Shown: positions 36,310 to 49,173 of the stretch, piece after piece | Position numbering within the stretch: the stretch's first letter is position 1 | Layout of the letters: the number at the start of each line of letters is the position of its first letter | NCBI RefSeq assembly: GCF_007035645.1 | Contig: NZ_AP019632.1 | Location: forward strand, 1,178,001 to 1,242,000 | Reading direction: 5' to 3' | Length of the DNA: 64,000 nt | Source of the DNA: Enterobacter asburiae | GTDB lineage: Bacteria; Pseudomonadota; Gammaproteobacteria; Enterobacterales; Enterobacteriaceae | Position numbers and translations under genes: made by a program | The notes under the pieces: model-generated | The model's input: the letters and a program-made list of their open reading frames with translations, nothing else | The model's database searches: none | Told to the model about the DNA's origin: nothing

Positions 36310-36385
36310 TGGTGGGCGATGACGGGCTCGAACCGCCGACCCCCTCCGTGTAAAGGAGATGCTCTACCAACTGAGCTAATCACCC
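36310..36385 (-). tRNA. tRNA-Val (anticodon TAC)
   Basis: A 76-base tRNA on the minus strand: GGGTGAT acceptor, anticodon loop TTTACAC with TAC, T arm GGTTCGAGCC, and encoded CCA. The 5' acceptor GGGTGAT faces ATCGCCC at the 3' side, giving one G-U. E. coli has three tandem valine tRNAs here (valU, valX, valY); only one is present in this window. Confidence 0.97.
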
Positions 36386-36402
36386 CCGCTGTGTGGAGTC
36401 GC

Positions 36403-36430
36403 ATTATAGGGAGAGTTGAAAATGAGTCAA
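36403..36430 (-). promoter_or_regulatory. Promoter of the tRNA Val-Lys unit
   Basis: On the minus strand TTGACT (36430-36425), a 16-base spacer and TATAAT (36408-36403), followed by a C-rich start region and tRNA-Val about 17 bases on. A near-consensus sigma-70 promoter. Confidence 0.85.
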
Positions 36431-36643
36431 CGCATTTTCTAAAGTTTTTATTCGTTCGTCGTAAAATTAAACAAAACGATCGCGAAACGGGCAATGGCGC
36501 ATGATTTCTAAACAAAAATCGCAAACTCGGTCACGATAAAGGGATCAACATTGAGGAATCCCCCCACAGTGATAGAATATTGCCCATCGTTTTTTCCCCA
36601 GGATTTGCCGATTGCCGGCATCTTTATAACGTAAGGCCATTTC

Positions 36644-38059
36644 ATGAAAATCAAAACTCGCTTCGCGCCGAGCCCGACAGGCTATCTGCACGTCGGTGGT
36701 GCACGTACCGCTCTCTATTCCTGGCTTTTCGCACGCCACAACAAAGGTGAGTTCGTGCTGCGTATTGAAGACACCGATCTTGAGCGCTCCACGCCAGAAG
36801 CAATTGAAGCCATTATGGATGGGATGAACTGGCTGAATCTGGAATGGGATGAAGGTCCTTACTTCCAGACCAAACGCTTTGACCGCTATAACGCCGTCAT
36901 TGATGAGATGCTGGTCGCGGGCACGGCGTATAAGTGCTACTGCTCTAAAGAGCGTCTGGATGAACTGCGTGAAGCGCAGATGGCGAACGGTGAAAAGCCG
37001 CGTTATGACGGCCGCTGCCGCCACGACCATAGCGAGCATGCTGCAGATGAGCCTTGCGTGGTGCGTTTTGCTAACCCGCAAGAGGGATCGGTAATCTTTG
37101 ACGACCAGATCCGTGGCCCAATTGAATTCAGCAACCAGGAACTGGACGATCTGATCATCCGTCGTACCGACGGTTCTCCAACCTACAACTTCTGCGTTGT
37201 GGTTGACGACTGGGATATGGAAATTACCCACGTTGTCCGTGGTGAAGACCATATCAACAATACGCCACGTCAGATCAACATCCTGAAGGCGCTGAACGCT
37301 CCTGTGCCAGTTTATGCGCACGTCTCCATGATCAACGGTGATGACGGGAAAAAACTGTCTAAACGTCACGGTGCGGTAAGCGTTATGCAGTATCGCGACG
37401 ACGGCTATCTGCCGGAAGCGCTGCTGAACTATCTGGTGCGTCTGGGCTGGGCCCACGGTGACCAGGAGATCTTCAGTCGCGAAGAGATGATCGAACTGTT
37501 CTCTCTGAGCTCTGTAAGCAAATCAGCGAGCGCCTTTAATACCGACAAGCTCCTGTGGCTGAACCATCACTACATCAACACCATGCAGCCAGAATATGTG
37601 GCGACGTATCTGCAGTGGCATATTGAGCAGGCAAATATTGATACCCGCACTGGCCCTGAGCTGGCGGACCTGGTGAAACTCCTCGGCGAGCGCTGCAAAA
37701 CGCTGAAAGAGATTGCCGAAAGCTGCCGCTACTTCTATGAAGAGTTTGAAGAGTTCGACGCGGACGCCGCGAAGAAACACCTCCGTCCGGTTGCGCGTCA
37801 GCCGCTGGAAGTGGTGCGCGACAAGCTGGCGGCCCTTACCGAGTGGACCGCTGAGAATGTGCATCACGCCATTCAGGCGACGGCAGACGAGCTGGAAGTC
37901 GGTATGGGTAAAGTCGGCATGCCATTGCGCGTTGCGGTGACCGGGGCGGGTCAGTCTCCGGCACTGGATGTGACGGTTCACGCCATCGGCAAGTCACGCA
38001 GCGTAGCGCGTATTAACAAGGCGCTGGACTTTATCGCTGAACGTGAAAATCAGCAGTAA
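36644..38059 (+). CDS. gltX: Glutamyl-tRNA synthetase GltX
   Basis: A 471-residue class I synthetase charging tRNA-Glu. The HIGH-type motif is in [17 protein letters not shown] and the KMSKS-type loop is [13 protein letters not shown] zinc-binding cysteine/histidine set (CYCSKE ... CRHDH) is visible. The length equals that of E. coli. A terminator follows at 38072-38104. Confidence 0.97.
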   Translation: MKIKTRFAPSPTGYLHVGGARTALYSWLFARHNKGEFVLRIEDTDLERSTPEAIEAIMDGMNWLNLEWDEGPYFQTKRFDRYNAVIDEMLVAGTAYKCYCSKERLDELREAQMANGEKPRYDGRCRHDHSEHAADEPCVVRFANPQEGSVIFDDQIRGPIEFSNQELDDLIIRRTDGSPTYNFCVVVDDWDMEITHVVRGEDHINNTPRQINILKALNAPVPVYAHVSMINGDDGKKLSKRHGAVSVMQYRDDGYLPEALLNYLVRLGWAHGDQEIFSREEMIELFSLSSVSKSASAFNTDKLLWLNHHYINTMQPEYVATYLQWHIEQANIDTRTGPELADLVKLLGERCKTLKEIAESCRYFYEEFEEFDADAAKKHLRPVARQPLEVVRDKLAALTEWTAENVHHAIQATADELEVGMGKVGMPLRVAVTGAGQSPALDVTVHAIGKSRSVARINKALDFIAERENQQ

Positions 38060-38071
38060 TTAGGCCTCAGA

Positions 38072-38104
38072 TAAAAAACGGCAGGTTACCCTGCCGTTTT
38101 TTTT
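38072..38104. terminator. Bidirectional terminator between gltX and yfeD
   Basis: ACGGCAGG and CCTGCCGT pair around a short TTAC-like loop, with A6 and T8 runs on the two sides; it serves gltX and the convergent yfeCD pair. Confidence 0.88.
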
Positions 38105-38111
38105 ATGCCTT

Positions 38112-38495
38112 TTATTCCGTGAGACCGAGCCGCGTCAGAAAGCCGTGTATGCCTTCGCGTTTCAATAAGGCGTCCAGACGCCTCTGCTCTGGCTGAGTCA
38201 TACTCTCCAGCGTCTCAATAATGCCCGGAGACAGGTTTGAAGAGAGTTCATTGTATGAAGCGGTGACCTCAGCGAGATGGTAAACCGCCTGACGGTTACG
38301 GATCGCCGGAAGGCTCATAATATGTTCCTTCACGCGCGCATCAATATGAATGAGCCGCGCGCGACCACCCTTTACACCGTTGAGGCCTTCGGTTTTCCAT
38401 CCCTGCTGGCGTATCCAGCGATTAACCGTTTGTCTGGCAACGCCCAAACTCTCCGCCAGCTCTTCCGTGGTCATTTTGCTGCGTAATTTTTTCAT
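38112..38495 (-). CDS. yfeD: YfeD, small helix-turn-helix DNA-binding protein
   Basis: A 127-residue YfeC-like regulator. The N-terminal HTH (MTTEELAESLGVARQTVNRWIRQQGWKTE) is followed by a GVKGGRARLIHID segment. A separate C-terminal helical domain (TQPEQRRLDALLKREGIHGFLTRLG) probably mediates oligomerisation. It matches E. coli YfeD in position, with more divergence in the middle. It is a paralogue of the adjacent YfeC, one base apart, so they form an operon. Targets are unknown. Confidence 0.85.
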   Translation of the reverse strand: MKKLRSKMTTEELAESLGVARQTVNRWIRQQGWKTEGLNGVKGGRARLIHIDARVKEHIMSLPAIRNRQAVYHLAEVTASYNELSSNLSPGIIETLESMTQPEQRRLDALLKREGIHGFLTRLGLTE

Positions 38496-38496
38496 A

Positions 38497-38859
38497 TCAG
38501 TTCTGATCGCGAATTCCTAAACGTTGCAACAATCCGGTAATCCCTTCCCGCATTAACAGCGATGTCATCTGCTTCTGCTCTTCCGGCGTCATTTCATTGG
38601 CCAGCGTCAGGAGCAGCGTGTGAAGCGAACTATCATGACTGACGCCTTCTGGCAGTTCGGACGTTTCAGTTGCCCGACGTGCGCTGCGGATAAAGTCACG
38701 GACTTTTTCGTTCACATGTACCAGGCGAGCTTTCCCGCCCTGGACGCCTGGTTTTGGTGATGTAATCCAACCCTCTTTGCGTACCCATTTATTGATGGTC
38801 TGGCGGCTATAGCCAGTGAGGAGGGCTAACTCTTCTGGCGTCATTCGTTCCTTGATCAT
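38497..38859 (-). CDS. yfeC: YfeC, small helix-turn-helix DNA-binding protein
   Basis: A 120-residue regulator with HTH MTPEELALLTGYSRQTINKWVRKEGW, a GVQGGKARLVHV segment and a C-terminal helix pair (MTPEEQKQMTSLLMREGITGLLQRLG). It is close to E. coli YfeC (about 119 aa). It is first of the yfeC-yfeD pair, and its stop is one base before the yfeD start. An autoregulatory or competence-related role has been suggested for E. coli YfeC; this is not visible here. Confidence 0.88.
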   Translation of the reverse strand: MIKERMTPEELALLTGYSRQTINKWVRKEGWITSPKPGVQGGKARLVHVNEKVRDFIRSARRATETSELPEGVSHDSSLHTLLLTLANEMTPEEQKQMTSLLMREGITGLLQRLGIRDQN

Positions 38860-39018
38860 GCAATTTCCTGAATATCAGTGGGGTTAATTAACGGCTCATT
38901 TTATAGCACCGTTTTACGTGAAAACGTGACAGGCTTAACTCCTGACTGCGAGCAGGCTCGCAAAGTGATTCATTTGCATGAATTTTCGGCGATTGAATGG
39001 CTGGGATTGATTTTGCCG

Positions 39019-39047
39019 TTGACACTCCGCGGTGGAATTCATATTAT
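39019..39047 (+). promoter_or_regulatory. tRNA-Ala promoter
   Basis: Consensus TTGACA (39019-39024), a 17-base spacer and TATTAT (39042-39047), followed by a GC-rich discriminator (GCCGCCCG), typical of stringently controlled stable RNA promoters. Confidence 0.9.
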
Positions 39048-39076
39048 GCCGCCCGTCAACATGACAGCTTTACGAT

Positions 39077-39152
<76 letters not shown>

Positions 39153-39160
39153 AAATTGTA

Positions 39161-39190
39161 AACCCTCGTCGAAAGACGAGGGTTTTTTTT
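39161..39190 (+). terminator. tRNA-Ala terminator
   Basis: CCCTCGTC and GACGAGGG pair around a GAAA tetraloop, followed by eight Ts. Confidence 0.93.
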
Positions 39191-39365
39191 ATGTGTTTGT
39201 AACACTCGCCACCGTATTTTGTTATCAAAAAGAAGGTATTCCCGTACCTCACCTCAATCGACATCAATAAACCAGTCTAAAAATAGACTTGAACTTGATT
39301 CGCGCAATTAATAAACCTATTATCCATCCGGTCAATAATTATCTCGGAAAATAACGCCCAGGTTA

Positions 39366-41558
39366 ATGAATAGAAAAACTTACAATAATGTAAAGATATT
39401 TATGATTGCTCTGGCTTTATGCCTGATTGCGGTACCTGTCTCCCGTTATCTCTCTCCCCGCGCAATTGTTAATGGTCACGACGTTTATTTAGCATGGTTA
39501 CCTTTAAGCGTAATGCTGGCGGTAATTCTGCTATTTGGGCGCAGGGCTATTCTTCCCATTTTGTTAGGTTTTACTGTCACTAATTTATTCTATGTAAATT
39601 TAGCACCGCTACAATATTCAGTATTACTGTTCTGTCAGACCTTTGCGTTGTTCGCGGCGTGCGGTCTTCTTCGCATCATGCTGGGTAAGCGTTGGCGCTA
39701 CTCCATCCCTAACAAGCACATCGGATTGCGGATATTCTGGCTCGGTTTTATGGTGCCAATAGGGATTAAGCTGTCGATGTATTTGGCGGGCTATTTGTTT
39801 GATTTTCCTGTGACAATTTCGACCTTTTTCGGCGAAGGGACGGTAATTTATAACGTTGTGGATATACAAAGCCTGATATGCGCGGCATTGATTTTTACCA
39901 TGATGTTCTATTACCCGTTAAGAATGATAATTAATCCCCGTTATGCAATAAGTTTCTGGCGACGAAGCGTGAAGCCCGTGTTTTTTCACAAGAATTCATT
40001 ATATATTTTTGCCTGGCTGGTGCTATTAAGTTTCATTCTCGTCATTTTATGTGGTCCTTTTGAATCTCCCGTCATTGCGGGCTATTTGATGCCGCTGATT
40101 TTTATTCTTTTTACCTTAGCGATAAGCCGACTGACCTATGCGTTGATTTCTCTGCTGTGGGCTGTATCTGCGCTCCTGCTGTTGACCTACAACTACAATT
40201 TCCTTAACGGGGTGGAATCGGGCCATTCGCTCTCTTTTATTCTGTCCGTGCTTATCTCATTCGCGATCTGTCTGCTTTACATGTCGCGCATTTACCAGCG
40301 CAGCGAGTGGCTTAAGCGGGGCTGGCAGGGGAGGGCGCTCACCGATCCGCTGACCGGATTGCCCAATATTCGTGCGCTGGAGGATTATCTTGAGATTCAC
40401 CCGGATGCAAAAGTGAGCATTCTGCGTATGGATAACCTGGAATTTTTGAGCCGCCACTATGGGATCCTCATGCGGGTCCATTGCAAACGTACGATCGCCA
40501 CGTCGCTGCAGCCTCTCCTGCAAAAAGATGAGACGCTCTTCCAGCTCCCCGGAAGCGAGCTTGTGCTGGTACTACTGGGCCCGGGAACCGCTGAGCGCCT
40601 CCAGCATATGGTTGATCGACTGAACAGCCGTAAGATTTTTTGGAACAACACCGGGCTGGATATTGAATTCGGTGCGTCCTGGGGAATGGTCGAAAACGGC
40701 GAAAAATTGCACCACACGCTGGGGCAGCTGAGCTGGCTGGCCGAGCAATCCTGCGGAACAACAAACAACGTGCTTGCGCTCACGAATAGCCTCGAGGCGG
40801 CATCAGGGCAAACGACAGAGCGAGTCCTGATGCTGGCGCGGATTAAGCATGCCCTGGAGGCGGGCCAGTTCCATTTATACGCGCAACCGATCCAGAAGGC
40901 GGACGGGAGCGGCTACTACGAAATTCTGGCGCGTATGGAGAGCGAGGGCGAGATCTTCACTCCTGACCGCTTTATTCCGTTGATTGCCCAGTTCAACCTC
41001 AGCCACCGGTTTGATATGTGCGTCATGGAGAAATTACTGCTGTGGCTGCGCGATCACCCTTCAACGCAGGCTGGCGCTCGTTTCTCCGTTAATCTGATGC
41101 CGCTTACGCTGATGCAAAAAGAGGTGGCGTCCGAGATTTGTGCGCTCTTTGAACGCTACGGCGTTGCGCCTCAGTCCGTCGTGATTGAGATTACCGAAGA
41201 GCAGGCCTTCTCAAATTCAGGCAGCAGCATCCACAATATTCAGCAACTGCGGGATTACGGTTTCCGGATTGCTATAGATGATTTTGGTACCGGCTACGCC
41301 AACTACGAGCGCCTCAGACGCCTGCAGGCAGACATCATTAAAATTGACGGCTGCTTTATTAAAGACATTTGTACCGATGATATGGATGCGATGATCGTGC
41401 AGTCGATGTGTAATCTGGCGAAGACGAAATCGCTGTGCGTCGTAGCGGAATACGTCGAAACACCGGCGCAGCGCGAGATGCTGCTTCGCTTCGGCGTGGA
41501 TTACCTGCAGGGCTACCTGATAGGCAAACCCAAACCGCTGGAAGAATTGCGGGCATAA
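39366..41558 (+). CDS. pdeA: PdeA (YfeA), membrane GGDEF/EAL protein
   Basis: A 730-residue protein. A MASE1-type membrane sensor (about eight to ten segments, residues 1-310) is followed by a GGDEF-like domain (residues about 330-480) and an EAL domain (490-725). The GGDEF signature is lost: the expected site reads LPGSELVLVL, so it is unlikely to make c-di-GMP. The EAL motif is EIL at residues 519-521, keeping the metal-binding Glu. DDFGTG (638-643) and the late AEYVE motif are present, so phosphodiesterase activity is likely. It matches E. coli PdeA (729 aa). Confidence 0.9.
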   Translation: MNRKTYNNVKIFMIALALCLIAVPVSRYLSPRAIVNGHDVYLAWLPLSVMLAVILLFGRRAILPILLGFTVTNLFYVNLAPLQYSVLLFCQTFALFAACGLLRIMLGKRWRYSIPNKHIGLRIFWLGFMVPIGIKLSMYLAGYLFDFPVTISTFFGEGTVIYNVVDIQSLICAALIFTMMFYYPLRMIINPRYAISFWRRSVKPVFFHKNSLYIFAWLVLLSFILVILCGPFESPVIAGYLMPLIFILFTLAISRLTYALISLLWAVSALLLLTYNYNFLNGVESGHSLSFILSVLISFAICLLYMSRIYQRSEWLKRGWQGRALTDPLTGLPNIRALEDYLEIHPDAKVSILRMDNLEFLSRHYGILMRVHCKRTIATSLQPLLQKDETLFQLPGSELVLVLLGPGTAERLQHMVDRLNSRKIFWNNTGLDIEFGASWGMVENGEKLHHTLGQLSWLAEQSCGTTNNVLALTNSLEAASGQTTERVLMLARIKHALEAGQFHLYAQPIQKADGSGYYEILARMESEGEIFTPDRFIPLIAQFNLSHRFDMCVMEKLLLWLRDHPSTQAGARFSVNLMPLTLMQKEVASEICALFERYGVAPQSVVIEITEEQAFSNSGSSIHNIQQLRDYGFRIAIDDFGTGYANYERLRRLQADIIKIDGCFIKDICTDDMDAMIVQSMCNLAKTKSLCVVAEYVETPAQREMLLRFGVDYLQGYLIGKPKPLEELRA

Positions 41559-41588
41559 AAAAACCGGGAGCCAGGCTCCCGGTTTTTG
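41557..41588. terminator. Bidirectional terminator between pdeA and nupC
   Basis: AACCGGGAGCC and GGCTCCCGGTT form an 11-base stem with a one-base centre (loop formed by inner bases), flanked by A and T runs. It ends both convergent genes. Confidence 0.88.
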
Positions 41589-41602
41589 TTTAACGCTAAA
41601 CG

Positions 41603-42790
41603 TTAGAGTACCAGTGCCGCGATAGAAGCAGACAGGACGCTCACCAGCGTAGAGCCGTAAACCAGCTTCAGGCCAAAGCGAGAAACCACGTTGCCCTGTT
41701 CTTCGTTCAGACCTTTAATCGCGCCCGCGATAATCCCGATGGACGAGAAGTTCGCGAAGGAGACCAGGAACACGGACAGAATGCCTTCCGCGCGCGGAGA
41801 AAGCGTGCTGGCAATTTTCTGCAGATCCATCATCGCAACGAATTCGTTAGAAACCAGTTTGGTTGCCATGATACTGCCCACCTGCAGCGCTTCGTGAGCC
41901 GGCACACCCATCACCCAGGCAACCGGGTAGAAGATGTAGCCCAGAATACCCTGGAAGGATATACCCAGCACCGCGGCGAACAGGGCGTTCAGCGCAGAAA
42001 TCAGCGCAATGAAGCCGATCAGCATGGCGGCAACGATAATCGCTACTTTGAAGCCCGCCAGAATGTACTCACCCAGCATTTCGAAGAAGCTCTGGCCTTC
42101 GTGCAGGTTTGACATCTGAATGTTCTCTTCGCTTGCGTCAACGCGGTACGGGTTGATCAGCGACAGAACGATAAAGGTGCTGAACATGTTCAGAACCAGC
42201 GCCGCAACAACATACTTTGGCTCCAGCATGGTCATATACGCGCCCACAATAGACATGGAAACGGTAGACATTGCGGTTGCCGCCATGGTGTACATGCGGT
42301 TGCGGGACATTTTGCCGAGAATATCTTTATACGCGATGAAGTTCTCAGACTGACCGAGGATCAGGGAACTGACGGCGTTGAAGGATTCCAGCTTGCCCAT
42401 GCCGTTCACTTTGGATAACAGGAAGCCAATTCCACGAATAACGAACGGCAGAACGCGGATGTGCTGCAGAATACCGATCAGCGCGGAGATGAAGACGATA
42501 GGGCAGAGAACCTTCAGGAAGAAGAACGCCAGACCTTCATCGTTCATTTTACCGAAGACAAAGTTGGTCCCTTCATTGGCGAATCCGAGCAGTTTTTCGA
42601 ACATTTCGGAGAAGCCTTTCACGAAGCCGAGGCCTACGTTGGAGTTCAGGAAGAACCACGCAAGTAAAACTTCAATGACCAGCAGCTGGACAACATAACG
42701 GATACGAATTTTTTTGCGGTCTGTGCTGACCAGCAATGCAAGTGCAGTAACGACAACAAGTGCCAGGACAAAATGAAGGACGCGGTCCAT
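41603..42790 (-). CDS. nupC: Nucleoside:proton symporter NupC
   Basis: A 395-residue inner-membrane concentrative nucleoside transporter (CNT family), importing pyrimidine nucleosides and adenosine with protons. Signatures include [14 protein letters not shown] (the EN motif), and [16 protein letters not shown]. The E. coli protein has 400 residues. Its promoter region is shared with mntH, and a CRP-like site is 96 bases upstream. Confidence 0.94.
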   Translation of the reverse strand: MDRVLHFVLALVVVTALALLVSTDRKKIRIRYVVQLLVIEVLLAWFFLNSNVGLGFVKGFSEMFEKLLGFANEGTNFVFGKMNDEGLAFFFLKVLCPIVFISALIGILQHIRVLPFVIRGIGFLLSKVNGMGKLESFNAVSSLILGQSENFIAYKDILGKMSRNRMYTMAATAMSTVSMSIVGAYMTMLEPKYVVAALVLNMFSTFIVLSLINPYRVDASEENIQMSNLHEGQSFFEMLGEYILAGFKVAIIVAAMLIGFIALISALNALFAAVLGISFQGILGYIFYPVAWVMGVPAHEALQVGSIMATKLVSNEFVAMMDLQKIASTLSPRAEGILSVFLVSFANFSSIGIIAGAIKGLNEEQGNVVSRFGLKLVYGSTLVSVLSASIAALVL

Positions 42791-42885
42791 ATTTGCTCCA
42801 AATATGAGGCAGGTTTAATTTTCGTGCACATTCTATGTAACAAGCGAAAAGAAAACGAGATCGAGGACACACTATAGTTACATCC

Positions 42886-42901
42886 TGTGACGAGTCTCAA
42901 A
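42886..42901 (-). promoter_or_regulatory. CRP-like site upstream of nupC
   Basis: TGTGACGAGTCTCAAA keeps a perfect left half and a partial right half of the CRP consensus TGTGA-N6-TCACA. CRP and CytR control nupC in E. coli; the site here is inferred. Confidence 0.45.
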
Positions 42902-42955
42902 AATAGTGATCCACAATACATTTTTGTTATGTTAGGTAAATGAGTGAAAAGTTAA

Positions 42956-44377
<1,422 letters not shown>

Positions 44378-44380
44378 AAG

Positions 44381-44406
44381 AAAAAGGAGCCGGGAGGCTC
44401 CTTTTT
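44381..44406. terminator. Bidirectional terminator between mntH and ypeC
   Basis: AAGGAGCC and GGCTCCTT pair around GGGA, with A and T runs, between convergent genes. Confidence 0.88.
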
Positions 44407-44409
44407 GCA

Positions 44410-44763
44410 TTAATGGTGACCGTGGCCATGACCGTGGCCGCGTCCTTTCCCGCCGCGATCCCAGCCGCCGCGACGGTCGTCACGATCGTTCCAGCCTTCA
44501 CGGTAGCCGCGCTCATACGCGTTGTCTTTATACCAGCCGCGGTGTCTGCCGTTATCATGTTTCCACCAGCGGTCTCCGCGCCACTCATAGTGACGGTTCC
44601 AGTAGTCACGGTCGCGCCAGTAGCCACCGTCCCAGTATCTGCCGTAGTCGTCACGATCGCCAATTTGTAATTTTACTGATGGCAACAGGGTGATTTCGCC
44701 CGCATTGGCGATCAGCGGGGCTGAAGCCAGTAATACCGCTGCAAGAATCAGTGACCTGAACAT
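44410..44763 (-). CDS. ypeC: YpeC, DUF2502 exported protein
   Basis: A 117-residue exported protein with a signal peptide ([21 protein letters not shown]). The mature part starts [17 protein letters not shown] and is very rich in Arg, Asp, Trp and Tyr ([19 protein letters not shown]), ending in GHGHGHGHH. It matches E. coli YpeC (108 aa), of unknown function. The His-rich tail may bind metal, which is suggestive beside mntH, but that is inference. Confidence 0.88.
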   Translation of the reverse strand: MFRSLILAAVLLASAPLIANAGEITLLPSVKLQIGDRDDYGRYWDGGYWRDRDYWNRHYEWRGDRWWKHDNGRHRGWYKDNAYERGYREGWNDRDDRRGGWDRGGKGRGHGHGHGHH

Positions 44764-44890
44764 ACTCTTTCTCCTTCACGATCGGGGCCCTTGTGGGGCC
44801 TGTTAACGCAATATTACGAGTTGGTAAAGCCTCGTTTCATCGCCTCAACTCCGAATTCCTGAGCGAGAGCACTTTTTGCTAAAAGTGATT

Positions 44891-45898
44891 CTATTTTGAG
44901 CTGTTCAGAATCGTGTCAATACGGACAAGTTCTTCCGCAGAGAAATGGCGGTTTTCCAGCATCCCCACGGCATCATCAATCTGGGCCGTTTTACTTGCCC
45001 CAATCAGCACTGACGTCACGTTCTCATGGCGTAATACCCAGGCCAGCGCCATCTGGGACAGCTTCTGACCGCGCTCTTCCGCCATGGCGTTCAGCTTTCT
45101 TACCTTCTCCAGCTTCTCTTCGGTGATCTGGTCAGGGTTCAGGAACTGACTGCCGCTTGCCGCGCGTGAGTCTGCCGGAATGCCGTTCAGATAGCGGTTG
45201 GTCAGTTGTCCACCGGCCAGCGGCGAGAAGGGAATGCAGCCGACCCCTTTTTCCTGCAGCACGTTCAGCAGCCCCTCTTCCGGCGCACGTTCAAAAAGAG
45301 AGTATTTTGGCTGGTGGATCAGGCAGGGCGTACCGAGATCGTTAAGGATATCAATCGCCTTGCGAGCCAGTTCCGCAGGGTAGTTGGATAACCCGACATA
45401 CAGGGCTTTTCCCTGGCGCACCGCATGGTCAAGCGCTTTCATGGTTTCCAGCAGCGGCGTTTGTGGGTCAGGACGGTGATGATAGAAGATATCCACATAC
45501 TCCAGCCCCATGCGCTTCAGGCTCTGATCCAGGCTTGCCAGCAGATATTTGCGTGACCCCCAGTCGCCGTAAGGGCCATCCCACATGGTATAACCTGCTT
45601 TGGTAGAGACGATCAGCTCGTCGCGCCAGGGCAGGAAATCCTCCTGCAAAATACGGCCGAAATTACGTTCGGCCGATCCCGGCGGCGGGCCATAGTTGTT
45701 GGCAAGGTCGAAATGCGTAATGCCCAGATCGAACGCGCGCTGTAAAAGTTGACGGCTGTTTTCGATAAGCGTGGTGTCGCCAAAGTTATGCCACAGCCCA
45801 AGCGAGATGGCGGGCAACCTGAGTCCGCTTTGCCCGCAGCGACGATACTCCATTGTCCGATAACGATTTTTGTCCGGCTGATAACCCATTCTCATCAC
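44891..45898 (-). CDS. Aldo/keto reductase, YghZ (Gpr) type
   Basis: A 335-residue NADPH-dependent reductase of the AKR14-like group, similar to E. coli YghZ (L-glyceraldehyde 3-phosphate reductase). The catalytic tetrad is visible: Asp in FDLANNYG with its Tyr, Lys in VSTKAGYTMW, and His in FYHHRPD. A cofactor motif lies near SVLIGASKTAQIDD. E. coli K-12 has no such gene between ypeC and glk. It is divergent from ipdC. The substrate is not certain; detoxification of aldehydes is a possibility. Confidence 0.8.
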   Translation of the reverse strand: MMRMGYQPDKNRYRTMEYRRCGQSGLRLPAISLGLWHNFGDTTLIENSRQLLQRAFDLGITHFDLANNYGPPPGSAERNFGRILQEDFLPWRDELIVSTKAGYTMWDGPYGDWGSRKYLLASLDQSLKRMGLEYVDIFYHHRPDPQTPLLETMKALDHAVRQGKALYVGLSNYPAELARKAIDILNDLGTPCLIHQPKYSLFERAPEEGLLNVLQEKGVGCIPFSPLAGGQLTNRYLNGIPADSRAASGSQFLNPDQITEEKLEKVRKLNAMAEERGQKLSQMALAWVLRHENVTSVLIGASKTAQIDDAVGMLENRHFSAEELVRIDTILNSSK

Positions 45899-45972
45899 CT
45901 CTGGCGCTGAAGAAAAAATCAGTGTATGCGTTTACATTAACGCGAAAAAAAGCAGCATAGCGCAGCCTTTTT

Positions 45973-47732
<1,760 letters not shown>

Positions 47733-48968
47733 TTACTTGTCGTTTCGCCAGGCCATCATCATCGGTTTGCCCGCCAGCAGGAGCCAGGCGGGCAACATCA
47801 CGATACAGAGCAGGGGGAAAAGCGTCGAATCGGGTACCACTACCGCCGCCATAAACAGGCTGAGCCAGGCGTCACGCGTAACCACCAGAACCAGCCCCAG
47901 AATAGAGCAGGAGACGGTAATGGCCGCAGGCACCGCATCGACGTGTTCGTGCAACATCAGCCCCAGCGCTACACCGACAAAGACCACCGGGAAGATGCGT
48001 CCACCGCGAAAACCGCAGGCTGCAGCCACCACCAGCGCGGCCAGCTTAATCACGGCAAACAGCAGATAGTCGGAGACGCTAAACACCTGGCTGAAGGCCA
48101 GCTGCTGCATCTCATCCAGACCTTTGAACAACGTCACCGTCCCGCCGATTGCCCCTAAAATACCGAGGATCAAACCACCAGCCCCCAGAACTAACACCGG
48201 GTGTTTGAGTTTATGCATCAGCCGGTGCAGGCGAGGAAGACACCATACCGCTACCATTCCCAGCGCGATGGCGATCGCGACGACGATGGCGCCGCTGAAA
48301 ATATCGGCTATCTGCATCTGGCCGTAGTGGGGGAGAGAGAGTGAGAAGTGGGGATGGAAAAACAGGCTGGTCGTCAGCGCGCCAGCGGCTGCTGCCATCA
48401 GCGGAGCAAACAGCTTATCCCACAGCGGGACGTCGTTATTGCTGCTGAGCGTCTGAGAAAAGATCAGTGCGGCAGCGACGGGCGTGCCGAAAAGTGCCCC
48501 GATGGTGCCTGCGGAGGCGAGGATGGTCCAGTCCAGCGCGCCGACGCGGGGCAAAATGCGTGAACCGAGGAAAACCGCCAGGCCAATATTCACCGCCATA
48601 ATCGGATGCTCCGGCCCCAGGCTGACGCCGCCGGCCAGACCGATAATCAACGCAATGAGCAGTCCGGGCAGTGCAGAAGGGGGAACCGGGGCGCCAATCA
48701 GCGGTTCCTGCGCCGGATCGGGGCCGGCATGGCCGGGACTGAAACGGATCACCAGGCCTACCGCAATACCGGTTAACGTCAGCATCACAACGATCCAGGC
48801 AGGGGAATCAGCATTAACCCCCAGTTTTGTCGGAAGCGCTGTCCATAACATGGCTTGCAGCACCGACGCGACTTTCATCACGACAATGAGCACCAGACTT
48901 GAGGCCACGCCAATAATTAGCGCCGGAATTGCCAGCAACAGCATGGTTCTGGCTCGCGGGTGGAGCAT
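47733..48968 (-). CDS. yfeO: YfeO, ClC-type ion channel/transporter
   Basis: A 411-residue voltage-gated ClC-type family membrane protein with about ten membrane segments. It keeps the [10 protein letters not shown] filter region, [13 protein letters not shown] and GFRGGRIFP. The usual GxGIPE-type sequence and external gating Glu appear as SLGPEHP, with Glu retained. The start MLHPRARTM at 48968 matches E. coli (418 aa); the upstream MYKEII codons are less likely. Its stop abuts the ipdC stop. Confidence 0.9.
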   Translation of the reverse strand: MLHPRARTMLLLAIPALIIGVASSLVLIVVMKVASVLQAMLWTALPTKLGVNADSPAWIVVMLTLTGIAVGLVIRFSPGHAGPDPAQEPLIGAPVPPSALPGLLIALIIGLAGGVSLGPEHPIMAVNIGLAVFLGSRILPRVGALDWTILASAGTIGALFGTPVAAALIFSQTLSSNNDVPLWDKLFAPLMAAAAGALTTSLFFHPHFSLSLPHYGQMQIADIFSGAIVVAIAIALGMVAVWCLPRLHRLMHKLKHPVLVLGAGGLILGILGAIGGTVTLFKGLDEMQQLAFSQVFSVSDYLLFAVIKLAALVVAAACGFRGGRIFPVVFVGVALGLMLHEHVDAVPAAITVSCSILGLVLVVTRDAWLSLFMAAVVVPDSTLFPLLCIVMLPAWLLLAGKPMMMAWRNDK

Positions 48969-49173
48969 GATGATTTCCTTGTACAAAACGGCATTACGTT
49001 ACTTTGCACATTAAGCTTTATGGCAATAGTGCAAAAGGTGCTGAAACGGTAAAGTTATTCTGTGACGAAGATCGATAATCCATGGGCATTCACCTTATGG
49101 CCGTTGTTGTTATCACGCCTTGAATTTACAGTGTCCCAAAGATTTATTCTGACTTTAGCGGAGCAGTAGAAGA

